From contig RMBW01000051.1 in assembly GCA_004009845.1 (NCBI GenBank), positions 1 through 64,000 of the forward strand: a stretch of DNA of 64,000 bases, in the 5' to 3' direction. Positions 1 to 9,272 of this stretch are shown here, one piece after another. The stretch comes from Davidsoniella eucalypti. Lineage: Eukaryota > Ascomycota > Sordariomycetes > Microascales > Ceratocystidaceae. Below the pieces are notes generated by a model. It did no database searches and was not told where the DNA came from. It was given only the letters and a program-made list of their open reading frames with translations. The position numbers and the translations under genes were made by a program. Position 1 is the stretch's first letter. Each line of letters opens with the position of its first letter.

Positions 1-1
1 T

Positions 2-853
2 GGCCCCTTCAGAATCTTCCTTCGTCTGCCGGCGAAACTCCCCCAGAGACTCTGGGGCGCCGCGGAAACCAAAAACCTGTTGGTCAGACACCTAGATGTC
101 TGTGCGAGCGATATAAAGCTCGTCAAACAAGTAAACTCTGGCTTCTCCCTGTCCTTCGACAACAAGACCGCAATGACTGCGGCTCTGCTAAAGATGGACA
201 AAGTAGCAACTGTCTTCAGCGGGTGCACAGTTGATACCGCAGCAAGGTGGTACACCTACGTGGTAAACCGGGTTCCCAAGAACATTAGGAACATTGTCGG
301 TCAGGTCAGCCTGGTGACTCTTTCGACGATCCAGGAAGAGATCGAAAGCCAGTTAGGTGTGAAGGCCACTCGCGTGGCCCTGTCCCGACACAACTGCGAC
401 ACACAACAACTCTCTCGGTGGTTTTCTCACTAGAGAGACCACTGAAATCCTACCTGAAACTCTTCGGGTCCAGTGCTCCGGCGGCCAAAGCCAGGCACCA
501 TGAACAAGTCCACCAGTGCGACGCCTGCTTCGGGTTCCACCGAACAGAAGGTTGCCCGAGAAAGGAATTATGCCCTAACTGCGGTCAGCGGCAGCACACA
601 ACCCCTGCCCAAGGCCAATTACCTGCGTAAACTGCCTTGGCCCACATATCTCAAAGGACCTAAGCTGTCCGGTCCGCCTTCTGTCAAGAATGGCACTGTA
701 CGCTTTCTCCCGACTGAGACTGTGAAGAAGATCCGGGCCAACTTCACTCAAAAACCGGCGCCCGCCTCCCCCGGGCCCACATCCGAACCAATGACCATGG
801 ACGCAGATGAGTCCACCACCAATGACGCCGCTCCTACATCCCCCGGGAGGTAG
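2..853 (+). pseudogene. LINE ORF1 (gag-like, zinc-knuckle) remnant
   Basis: The frame is open from base 2 (reading GPFRIFLRLP...) to about 433 and then continues in other frames. Around 505-590 there is a cysteine-histidine array, CDACFGFHRTEGC followed by CPNCGQRQH. This is the C-x2-C-x3-H-x4-C knuckle pair seen in ORF1 of fungal Tad-type LINEs, which bind element RNA. At least two frameshifts (near 420 and near 600) break the ORF. The downstream part is rich in Pro, Ser and Thr and ends at the stop at 853. The product would be a nucleic-acid-binding coat protein, but this copy is dead. Confidence 0.75.
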
Positions 854-970
854 CCATGGAAACGACATGCGACGCCAACGCCACATCCCTCCCACTGTAT
901 CTGAATGTTAGGACAACCTAATAGAACGATCCGTGGACAGGAAGCCCCCAATCGCCGCCCCCACCTTCTC

Positions 971-3900
971 AGCTTATTCCAAGCAAACGTAGGTAGGGGT
1001 GGCCGGCGCACGACCTTGCCCTCCACCTAGCGGAGACAAACAAAGCTGATATGGTCCTAATTCAAGAGCCTTTCACCTTCATGGACAGGCACGGCGCCTA
1101 CACCGTAAAGGGACACACCAATTGGGACACTTACAAACCAATTGCCAGTCCAGAAACCCGTCCCAGAGCTGTTACCTACATTAGAAAAACGCTGAACCTC
1201 CAACCGGTGCAACTCTGCCCGGCCAGGACCGGGGACTGTGTTTGGCTAAGGATATCTAACAATGGAAGGGACTTTCAAATTATAAATGTGTACAAACACA
1301 ACCAAACCCCCACCGCTGAGCTAATTAGGTGGCTGACCCCTACCCGGATAAATGCCTGATAGCTGGGGATTTTAATCTACACCATCCACAATGGGAACCT
1401 GGAATGACTGCCTCTACAGGAGCGAACGACTTTGCTAACTGGATAGAGGAAGCTAACCTCTCCCTCACAACCCCCCCCGGTGTACCAACGCACTCCCGTG
1501 GACACACACTGGATCTATGTTTCTCGAACATTCCCAGTGTTGTGTCTGAGGTAGTCAGTACCTTGGACACCACCTCTGACCACTCCACAATCTGGACCAA
1601 ACTCCCCATGGGCAGGCCCTTACCCTCGGCCCCACCCCTAGGCTACACTCTTGACCTCAATAGAGTGCCGGAGCTGAGAAGCTCTTTCAGATTAATCCCC
1701 TCCCCTCTCTCCCATCCCCATCTTCTCCTCCCAACACGGACCTACTAGATGAAGCAGTTGACCGACTGAACGGAGCCATTGATACAGCCCTTGCTGCTAC
1801 CATGCCCCGCCGGACGAAGTCACCTCGCAGAGGCACTCCGTGGTGGAATGAAGAGTGCAAGAAAGCCATCGGAGAGTACAAAGACGCACTTGTCACATCG
1901 AACTTTCGCCTCGAAACCCTTCTTGCCACAAAAAAGAATATCCGAAACGCTGTGAGGCGTGCAAAGAGATCCTTTTTTAGACAAAAAATCGCGGATGCCA
2001 ACAACCCGAAAGCTTATGGAAAATAGCTAGATGGAGGCATCCCAACAACTCCTTGGGTAGCCCCCACTCCGAGACGACAACGACACGACAGCTACCACCC
2101 CTCTGGAAAAGATGGACCTCCTGGCAAAGCATCTCCTCAACCGTGGAGACCTTTCTAAGGACCTGGATCCGTCCTCTTCCACTCAACACCTCTGCGCAAC
2201 ATTGAGCTAGATCTCGGCCCCAACCCAACGGAAGTCCGGAGAGCAGTCATCGGTGCGAAAAACGCCACCCCAGGCCGGGATGGCATTTCCGTTACCATTT
2301 TGAAAGCCCTCTGGGATGACCTGGAGCCATTCGTAACTCTGCTCTTTAAATTGTGCATAACATGGGGACACCACCCAGCGGCCTTCAAAGTCGCTGAAAT
2401 AGTGATCATCCCCAAACCCGACAAAGACCCGTCTCTCCCAGTTCTTGGCGACCCATTGCCCTCCTACCCTGTCTTGGCAAAGGGCTGGAACGGCTAATCG
2501 CTAGAAAGATCGCCCATTCGGCTATCGAGAACTCTATCCTTCACCCACAACAGTTTGGAGCCCTCCCGAAACGGAGTGCGACAGACCTTGTAGCCTGTGT
2601 GATACATGATATAGAGAAGAACTGGAGCGAGCGAAAAGTCTGCACTCTGGTGACTATGGATGTTAAAGGAGCTTTGACGCCATTCTCCCAGGCAGACTCC
2701 AATGCCGCCTCCGTGAACAAGGCTGGCCCCAAATCTGATAAAATGGGTAGGCTCCTTTGTCACAAACAGAAAATGCCGACTTCGACTGGGCACAGAAAGA
2801 TCCACTGAGAAAGACATATTGTGTGGAGTCCCGCAAGGCTCCCCATATCGCCCATTCTCTTCATGTTGTTCATCCAACCCCTAGTCAGCTCCAACAACCG
2901 CTTCAGCTACGCTGATGATGTGGCCATCTTAACCTCTGGAAAGACATTGTCCGCGTCGGCATCCTTAGCCAAAAGAACGGCTAAAAGAATGCATACATGG
3001 GCAAAAGAAAACGGAGTTGAGTTTGCCCCACACAAAACCGAAGTTATCCACTTCACAAGAGCCTGGTCAAAGCCTCACCCACCCATAGAGATTGGAGGAG
3101 TGGACATCCACCCCAAAAAAGATATGAGATGGCTTGGGTTCTGGCTAGACTCTAAACTAACATTCACTAAACATGTGGAGACCTGGGCCTCGAAGGGACG
3201 CAAAGCTGCCAACTTCCTCAGGTCCCTCTCACATACCCAGAGTGGCATCCCCCCTGCCATGGCTCGACTCGCTGTCATAGCCTGTGTGATCCCCACTCTG
3301 TTCTACGGTGCAGAAGCCTACTGGCCTGGACTCCTTACTATAAACGGTAAAGGAAAACAGGTAAAAACAGGAGCACTACACCTCGCTGACAAGCTGGAAC
3401 GTGTACTCCGGGTGGCTCTGAGAGCAATCCTACCCGTCTGGAAAACTACACCCGCCTCCGCCCTCCACCGTGAAGCGGCAATCGCCCCTGCACTTCTCCT
3501 CCTGGAGAACAAACGAAGACTCCTGGCTGCAAGATGGACTAGCCTGGACCACAATCACCCTCTGGTAACCCGGTCCTCCGCTAGCTCTATGACACGGCTG
3601 GGACGTACACTGGAGACCATAAGAGCCCTCCCCCCCAGACCCCTACTAATGCCTCCACCCAAGAGTCCCCCCCTCCTACCCAGACCAAAGAGAACTTTGA
3701 TCAATCTAAGCTACGGAAACTCACCAACAGCATGGACATCATGGTATACTCTGACGGATCAAAACTGGAAGATGGACGAACTGGATGGGGATTTGCCATA
3801 TATCAAGGTAACTGGCTAGTTGATAGACAACGAGGATCCCTAGGAAAGAATCATGAAGTATTTGATGCCGAGATAGTGGGTGCCCTGAATGGCCTGAAAT

Positions 3901-4625
3901 TGGCCCTTCAAGCCCCATGCACACATCTCGCAAAGAACATTCATGTCATTCTTGACAATCAAGCAGCATATGCTTGCCTCTTCCCCGGCTCCGCACCAAC
4001 AGACACCAGCCAAGCCCAGATCTTAGAGTTTCACTCTCTGGCCCGAACTTGGCCGGATAGACGGCGGTGCCGCCATGTCAAAGCTGGACAAGTCACCCCA
4101 ATATGGGTCCCTGGACACATTGGTATACCTGGCAATGAGATAGCAGATTCTCTGGCCAAGGAAGGCGCTACTTTACCCCCACCTCCAAACCTGCCTCCCT
4201 CCATCGCTCATATCAAACGAGCTGCTCGGAGTCGGCTTCAGGAGGAGTACACCGACTGGTGGACATCCTCCGCCCCGACAACTTACAAGGACCTGGGACT
4301 TTCTGCAAGCCTCAGGACCCCCTTCGAACTGTCTCTCCCAAGGGAGACACTGAGCCGCCTGCTGGCCGCCAGATCACATCACGGAGACTTTGTGGACTAC
4401 CACCTTCGCCTACACCATGCAAACTTTACAGATTCATGTTCTTGTGGGAAAAAGAAGGACCCACTACATTTCTTCTTCTGCTGGAAGGGCAAACGTCTGT
4501 CAAAGGTTTTCTCACGAAGACCGTTTCACATTACCATAGACAACACTCTATCCACACAACAAGGGGTCGTTGATTTCTGCAAATTCATCAAGGAGACAAA
4601 CTTCTTTGTAGATATATGCCCCTAA
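971..4625 (+). pseudogene. LINE ORF2 remnant: endonuclease, reverse transcriptase, RNase H
   Basis: Several frames together give one ORF2. Endonuclease: FQANVGRGG near 980, LIQEP near 1060, AGDFNLHHPQW near 1365 and TSDHS near 1580, the metal-binding and catalytic blocks of APE-type nucleases. A WWNEEC linker lies near 1845. Reverse transcriptase: KPDKDP near 2415, the TMDVKGA aspartate block near 2655, GVPQGSP near 2825 (broken by a frameshift) and YADDVAIL near 2910. RNase H at 3732-4200 keeps all four acidic positions: YSDGS, DAEIVGALNG, LDNQAA and EIADSLAKEG. A final CSCGKK...H...C zinc motif lies near 4435-4475. Frames switch near 1340, 1750, 2030-2300, 2440, 2690, 2840 and 3750, so this is a pseudogene. 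Confidence 0.85.
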
Positions 4626-4871
4626 CCCGTAGGACAAAGGGGGAAAGAGTCTAGCCAGGTTAGCGCTGCTCCTACCCCCTTCGACCTTCTCATCAAATAT
4701 TTTTGTTCCACTGCTTTTCTGCTTTCTGTTTCTTTCTTTTGTAATTTTCTGGACCTCCATTAAGAGGGTTTTTCGAGGGCCATTAGGGTCTCTCGACGTC
4801 TAACGATCCACTAGGGTCGGATCCACGTGATCCACATAAAGACGTAAAATGATAAATAAATAAATAAATAA

Positions 4872-4885
4872 ATGTAGTGAGTGAC
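4872..4885. repeat. 14-bp direct repeat (target-site duplication, left copy)
   Basis: ATGTAGTGAGTGAC follows the (ATAA)n tail of the first LINE and recurs exactly at 5763-5776 after the tail of the second element. The pair flanks 4886-5762. The right copy lies in frame inside an older antisense LINE ORF (reading RHSLH on the minus strand), so it is original target sequence. Confidence 0.8.
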
Positions 4886-5762
4886 AACCTTCCCTCCTAC
4901 AACCCTCGGGGGGGGGTACCTTTGAGTTTTCGGTGCCTCCTCCTTTTTCCAAAGACGAAAAATTCCCCTTCATCGTGGGTTTTTAAGAGCGACCAGCACA
5001 TATCACCAATGTCGCTGTCCATTCTCTCGCATCTATTGATTTATTTCATGATGCTCCGTTTTGTGAGGCCTTGAGCCCGTTTCTTCCTCTCTCGAGGGTC
5101 ATTCTCACCAACGATCGCCCACCCCCTTTTCTCTACACTTTTCGCGATCGCTGGTCTCCCGAGCCTCATCTCCGCTGCTTAGGAATTCACACTCACACTC
5201 GGAGGGCAACACTTTGAAGGTTCCAGTTGCCCGACATTTCCGGCTCTTCTTTTGCTGTGCTTTGCACTTCATTTGATCATGCCAAAACAAATTGTGATAG
5301 CTTCTCCTTGAGTTGCTCCCTCACAATGAAAACACATTGGGTTTCCTCTGTGTTTTCCAACAACCCACCAGGGGGACGGCTGTGAAGAAAGTTTAGCTTA
5401 ATGCTGCTTGAGCCCTCCCGATCCCCCGACACCGACCTCGCGATAGTTGTCTCCTTGAGCATCTCCCTCGCACCCTGAGCACTCTGGTCTTTTCCTTTGT
5501 GTCTCAAACAACCTGCTAGGTGGACAGTGAAGAAACAAGTTTAGCCAGGTTAGCGCTGCTTGTATTCTCCACTGCTTCCACCATGCGAAATTTGATTTTG
5601 CTTTCTGTGTTTTCTGTTTTGCTTTTTTAGTTTTAGTTCGGACCTCCACTATGGGGGGATCTTCGAGGACCATTAGGGTTTCTCGACGTCTAACGATCCA
5701 CTAGGGTCGGATCCACGTGATCCACATAAAGACGTAAAACGATAAATAAATAAATAAAATAA
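4886..5762 (+). mobile_element. 877-bp element with a LINE-type 3' end, flanked by 14-bp duplications
   Basis: The last ~230 bp (5530-5762) match the 3' UTR and (ATAA)n tail of the upstream LINE. Shared tracts include TAGCCAGGTTAGCGCTGCT, GGACCTCCA and a near-identical ~80-bp block ending in AAAGACGTAAAA(C/T)GATAAATAAA. The upstream ~650 bp show no match to that LINE's RNase H coding end and no convincing coding frame. An internal degenerate tandem duplication lies at about 5296-5564. It is either a 5'-truncated copy of a related LINE with a longer 3' UTR, or a non-autonomous element that has borrowed the LINE 3' end. No Pol III B-box was seen. Confidence 0.7.
5296..5564 (+). repeat. Degenerate tandem duplication (two units of ~110-117 bp, ~152 bp apart)
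   Basis: Unit 1 (about 5296-5406) and unit 2 (about 5448-5564) share the order CTCCTTGAG, TCTCCCTC or CTCCCTCAC, AACAACC, GG-ACAG or GGACGG, GTGAAGAAA, GTTTAGC and GCTGCTTG. A trace of the same block (TAGCCAGGTTAGCGCTGCT) occurs once in the 3' UTR of the upstream LINE near 4653. Confidence 0.6.
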
Positions 5763-5776
5763 ATGTAGTGAGTGAC
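5763..5776. repeat. 14-bp direct repeat (target-site duplication, right copy)
   Basis: Exact copy of 4872-4885. Immediately to its right the sequence continues as antisense LINE coding sequence, so this is the intact edge of the insertion target. Confidence 0.8.
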
Positions 5777-6208
5777 GCTTCGCCCATGGTGCCTCCCATA
5801 CAATTTTAGCTCGCTGAAGTGCCTTGAAAGGTATCAGATACTTGATGTCCACGGCAATTGCTTGCACTTGTGACTCTCGCTTCAATTTGTAGGGACCCAA
5901 GATACCAAGAGACTCAAAGCCAGACTCCGAGTTCAGATGGTCCTTGGTGGGTTGGGTGCAATGACATATGGGGTGGTGTTTAGGGAATTGTAGAAGTCTT
6001 GTTCCGTACTTTAGGTTATTCCATTCCAAGTTGATCTCAATTGGTTTAATGCCAGCCTCTATTTCACAAGCTCGTTTCGGAGCCTGCTTGTAGGTGCCAA
6101 GCATCATGGAAATCGCCAAACCTTGTACTTTTTCAAGGTGTTTCTTGATCAGGCCCATCCTCGAATGTAACTGGGCGACAACACGCCGTTGACCCAGTTG
6201 CCAGGCCC
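5763..6208 (-). pseudogene. Antisense LINE ORF2 fragment (region after the RT domain)
   Basis: The minus strand is open for about 150 codons. It carries the pattern usual just downstream of LINE reverse transcriptases: LEKVQGLAISMMLGTYKQAP, then ACEIEAGIKPIEINLE, then RLLQFPKHHPI, the helical thumb region that precedes RNase H. It differs clearly from the corresponding part of the sense LINE (KLERVLRVALRAILPVW near 3390), so it belongs to a different family. It stops abruptly at the insertion at 5763 on one side and at the kinase-like fragment near 6209 on the other. It was the landing site for the younger elements to its left. Confidence 0.6.
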
Positions 6209-6949
6209 CCACTTGATGAATATTGTACACAGGCTTGTCTACTTGGCCTCAAGTTCAATCGACAACTCGATAAGAAGTGTCCTAACTATAAGCTTCACTT
6301 ACAAGCTAAATCCCCGGTTGCCCCTTCTAATTCCTCCATGTTTGATTATACACAGCATCACCCCATCAATCAGTCTCAGCTTTTGACTACTATCAAGGCC
6401 CAGCTTGATACGAACCTTGATAACGACTGTGAGGTTTTGGATCTTCGTGGTGCTGTTGGTTGCTTGGTCAAGGTTACTGCTCACCCATTTGGGTATACCT
6501 TGGTAGGAAAGGCAGTGGAGGAACAAAATGTTGGCTTGCTTCATCGTGAGGCTAGCATGTACAACCACCTAGTTGATGTACAAGGAAGTGTTGTCCCCGT
6601 TTGTCTTGGTGATGTTGCTATGGAGCAAAATATCTGTGTTGATTTCAGGATCAACAACCATATGCTTTTGTTGTCATATGGGGGCAAGTGGCTTTGTAGC
6701 CTTGATGGGTGGAACATTGACCGACAACTTGCGAAACTTCAAGAGTTGGGTGTCAGTCATGGGGATATCAGACTACAGAATCTACTCTATAATGAGGAAT
6801 GTGGTGACTTGATGGTTATTGATTTTGAGAGGGCTAGTTATGTTGGGCCCTCAACAGCCACCAAGAGAAAGGGTGTGTTCGGTTCTGTTGCTCACCCCAA
6901 GAAGGTGGATCTAGGAAGGTGGCATCAACAATTGGAAGTTGGCTTCTAA
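6209..6949 (+). pseudogene. 5'-truncated fungal protein-kinase-like fragment
   Basis: The frame is open from about 6209 to the stop at 6949 (about 246 codons); the first ATG is at 6338, well inside the homologous region. Visible blocks are CTQACLLGL, LDKKCPNYKLH, LDNDCEVLDLRGAVG, PFGYTLVGKAV, HREASMYNHL, VPVCLGDV, then HGDIRLQNLLYN and VIDFERA. The last two are the HxD-x4-N catalytic loop and a DFE in place of DFG, as in the kinase-like proteins that are common and multicopy in filamentous ascomycetes. The family normally has a longer N-terminal part, absent here: similarity begins exactly where the antisense LINE fragment ends. It is probably a dead fragment, although the remaining frame is uninterrupted. 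No neighbouring promoter was recognised. Confidence 0.65.
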
Positions 6950-7222
6950 CCTGCTTTGTACTTAGTTTTGAATAGTATGATATTGACTCCTTATAAATAG
7001 CTGTTTTGGAGTTTTTGAATTGCCTAGTAAATATATCTTTATGGTTGATTATGTTCTCAAATACTGTTCATTACCAGTGATTAGATGCTAATTTATAGCT
7101 ATGCAGTTATTATGGTTGTTTTCAGCTGTTATATTGTAGCTTTTTGTATATGTTCATTCTAGAAAAGAGAAAGTAAACAGCAAGTTTTGCTTCATTGCTA
7201 GCATTGGCGATACTAGTTAGGA
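6950..7222. other. AT-rich spacer between kinase-like fragment and LINE scrap
   Basis: About 270 bases of AT-rich sequence. Nothing coding or structured was recognised. Confidence 0.4.
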
Positions 7223-7256
7223 CTATTTATTTATTTATCATTTTACATCTTTACGG
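7223..7256 (-). mobile_element. Antisense scrap of the Tad-like LINE 3' terminus
   Basis: The minus strand reads AAAGATGTAAAATGATAAATAAATAAATA. This matches the 3' terminus of the sense LINE (AAAGACGTAAAATGATAAATAAATAAATA, 4839-4867) with one mismatch. Only about 32 bp match, and then similarity stops next to the RT element starting near 7262. It is a very short, inverted 3' end: an extreme 5' truncation, or what is left after a rearrangement. Confidence 0.55.
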
Positions 7257-7261
7257 CAAAC

Positions 7262-8712
7262 GACATCATGGCAGGCTCTTCTCCCGGCAGGGCGCTCCTT
7301 CTGGCATCTCGACTTGTGGCCTTGGACAAGAAACGAGGCGTACGACCGATAGCCGTCGGGGAAGCATTCATGCGAATCATTGGCAAAGCCATCTTGCTCG
7401 CCACAGGTTTGTACGGTACCAACCCATACCAACACGGAGTTGGGACATCTACGGAGCCAATCGTGGCACTGATCAGAAAGGCCGTCGAGGACGATAACAC
7501 GGAGGGACACGAGTATATCACTCAACTAGACTTCTCTAATGTGTTCAACAACATGAGCAGCAGGAGGATGGCAGACTCCGTGCGAGAGTACAGGAAGGAT
7601 CTCTTGGGGGCAGCGGCATGGGCATACGAAGACCCGACCATCCTCATTACAAACGACGGTAACAGGTTTGTATCCGCTGAAGGAGTTCGGCAGGGAGATG
7701 TGTTCGGTCCGCTGTTCTTCAGCTTGGGGATGAGAAAGTTCGTAGAGAAGCTGAAGGGGACACTGGGACCAGGGGAGGAAGTCATGGCTTACCTCGACGA
7801 CGTTGTCGTGGTTGGGCGACGCACGGACGTACCGGATACAGCGGCCACTTTGCTTGCAGATATGGAAATCGGGGTCTCCCTCAACCAGTCCAAGTCTAAG
7901 GTCCTCCGTATCCAGAACTGCCGTGAGCCGACCGGCATAGAGGCACTTGGCTCCTTCCTCGGCCCCACTGCCGCCCGACGACGCTTTCTCTACGACCGCA
8001 TGGTTCGTCAAGAAGGCACACATCTCAGACTGGAACAGTTGTCTCTACAAAAGGCCCAACTGGTCCTCCGTCTTTGCACACAACAAACGCTCCAACACCT
8101 GGTGAGAACCCTACGACCCGACGGCCTGGAGGACATCTGGTCTACACTCGACAAGCCCCTTCTCAATGCAATGCGGTGGATCAGAGGCGTGGCCGAGCCC
8201 GGCCCATTCGACGAAGACATCATGGCTTTGCCCATGAGCTTGGGGGGGATGGGTATCCCTTCCTATCTGGAACAAGCCTCTGCTGTCTTTCCTGTCGCGA
8301 CTAGGCGCAGCGGCAGAAGGAAGACCTGAAAATCGCCACGCTTCACGGGGAACACTCCTCAAGGGAAGCAGCTACCATTCTGAACAAGAGTTACAACAAC
8401 AAGATTGGTAAATGCCCCCTCCTGGAAGCTGGCCAGCAGTTATACCCCATAGTGTTCTCCCAGGGCGGATCGATGGACCCGAGGTCTGAAACTACGTTCA
8501 AGATACTACAACAATGTATGTCAAAGACCACTTCAGCCTGGCTCCCAGAACCGTGGGCATCCTGATGGCTGAAACCCGAGTTGAGGCCCATTGGGTGACC
8601 GAGGTGTGGCTCGAGAAGGCTGCATGGGTGACGGCGCAACACTCCCAGTCTGTCCCTAGGACTTGGGGAATCAAGACGAGGACGATTTCGCGGATTGTGA
8701 GGGGGGCTTCCT
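7262..8712 (+). pseudogene. Reverse transcriptase of the second retroelement (YLDD type), broken
   Basis: An open frame runs to 8329. Blocks in order are VRPIAVGEAFMRIIGKAIL near 7340, GVGTSTEPIVALI, QLDFSNVFNNM (first catalytic Asp) near 7525, EGVRQGDVFGPLFF near 7680, and AYLDDVVVVG (catalytic Asp pair) near 7790. A C-terminal block, QGGSMDPRSE followed by TTFKILQQC, appears near 8460-8520 in another frame, so there is a frameshift near 8329. The YLDD core and the GVGT block set it apart from the YADD enzyme of the first LINE. The clade is unresolved; CRE-like is one possibility, but I saw no restriction-like endonuclease. The N-terminal part of the RT is missing. Confidence 0.7.
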
Positions 8713-9030
8713 GACCTGAGGAGCATGTGAATGATGTTTTGATTGGGTGCTGCTTTCTTTTGATGATTCTACAGCTGTGACAAGGGGTTTTTCGCTCTTC
8801 TTGTTTCCTCTATATTGCTTTTACTGCTTCTTTCTACTATTTCCTCTACTATTACCTTTCTTTGCTTTGCACTTATCGCTACATTTTAACCTAGTCTTTA
8901 CACTTTAAAATTGCCAAAACAACTTTAATATACAGGCACAACGTTAAATATCTGTCCGGTAGCCAATCCGGCGTCGTATGATCTTAGTGGTTTAGGTAGA
9001 CGTTAAATATAATCAAATCAAATCAAATCG
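7262..9030 (+). mobile_element. Second non-LTR retroelement, 5'-truncated, with an (AATCA)n tail
   Basis: The element begins inside a reverse transcriptase domain near 7262. It runs through a C-terminal region in broken frames (to about 8712) and a 3' UTR, and ends in AATCAAATCAAATCAAATC at about 9011-9029. A pentameric tail differs from the (ATAA)n tail of the first LINE, so this is a different lineage. A short direct repeat ACGTTAAATAT occurs in the UTR (about 8940 and 9000). No target-site duplication was found, partly because the 5' side abuts other debris. Confidence 0.65.
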
Positions 9031-9272
9031 TTATAGCCATGCTCAAAAGTGGGGTGTGAAGAGCTCACCAATTTAACGGCTGGCTTCTAGTGGTGGATGA
9101 GTCAGCGAGCGAGGTGCTGTAGTAAACTTGGAGAGAGAATCTTGCTTTGATCATGTATTTTGTATGTGAGGATCCTTGACAATCAGACTTCCAGCAACCA
9201 CTATCTTTGTTTTATACGACATTGATCTTTTTGACTTCTTTAAAGCAAAGAAAAAACAAAGTCAATCTGATC

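Larger units (their letters stand above)
1..4871 (+). mobile_element. Tad-like non-LTR retrotransposon (LINE), 5' end outside window
   Basis: The element reads in order: a gag-like ORF1 with CCHC knuckles, an APE-type endonuclease, a reverse transcriptase, an RNase H, a short 3' UTR and an (ATAA)n tail at about 4852-4871. This order, with RNase H at the C-terminus, is that of Tad/I-group LINEs of filamentous fungi. The left end is open at base 1, so only the 5' end is missing. The reading frame changes at least six times through small indels, while in-frame stops are few, so the copy cannot make intact proteins. The sequence is GC-balanced and shows no obvious heavy C-to-T (RIP-like) decay. 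The 14 bp after the tail (ATGTAGTGAGTGAC) recur at 5763-5776. Confidence 0.9.

Noticed and set aside
4886..5530. Pol III (tRNA-derived) SINE head in the LINE-tailed element
   Set aside because: No A-box/B-box pair was found, so a tRNA- or 5S-derived SINE is not supported.
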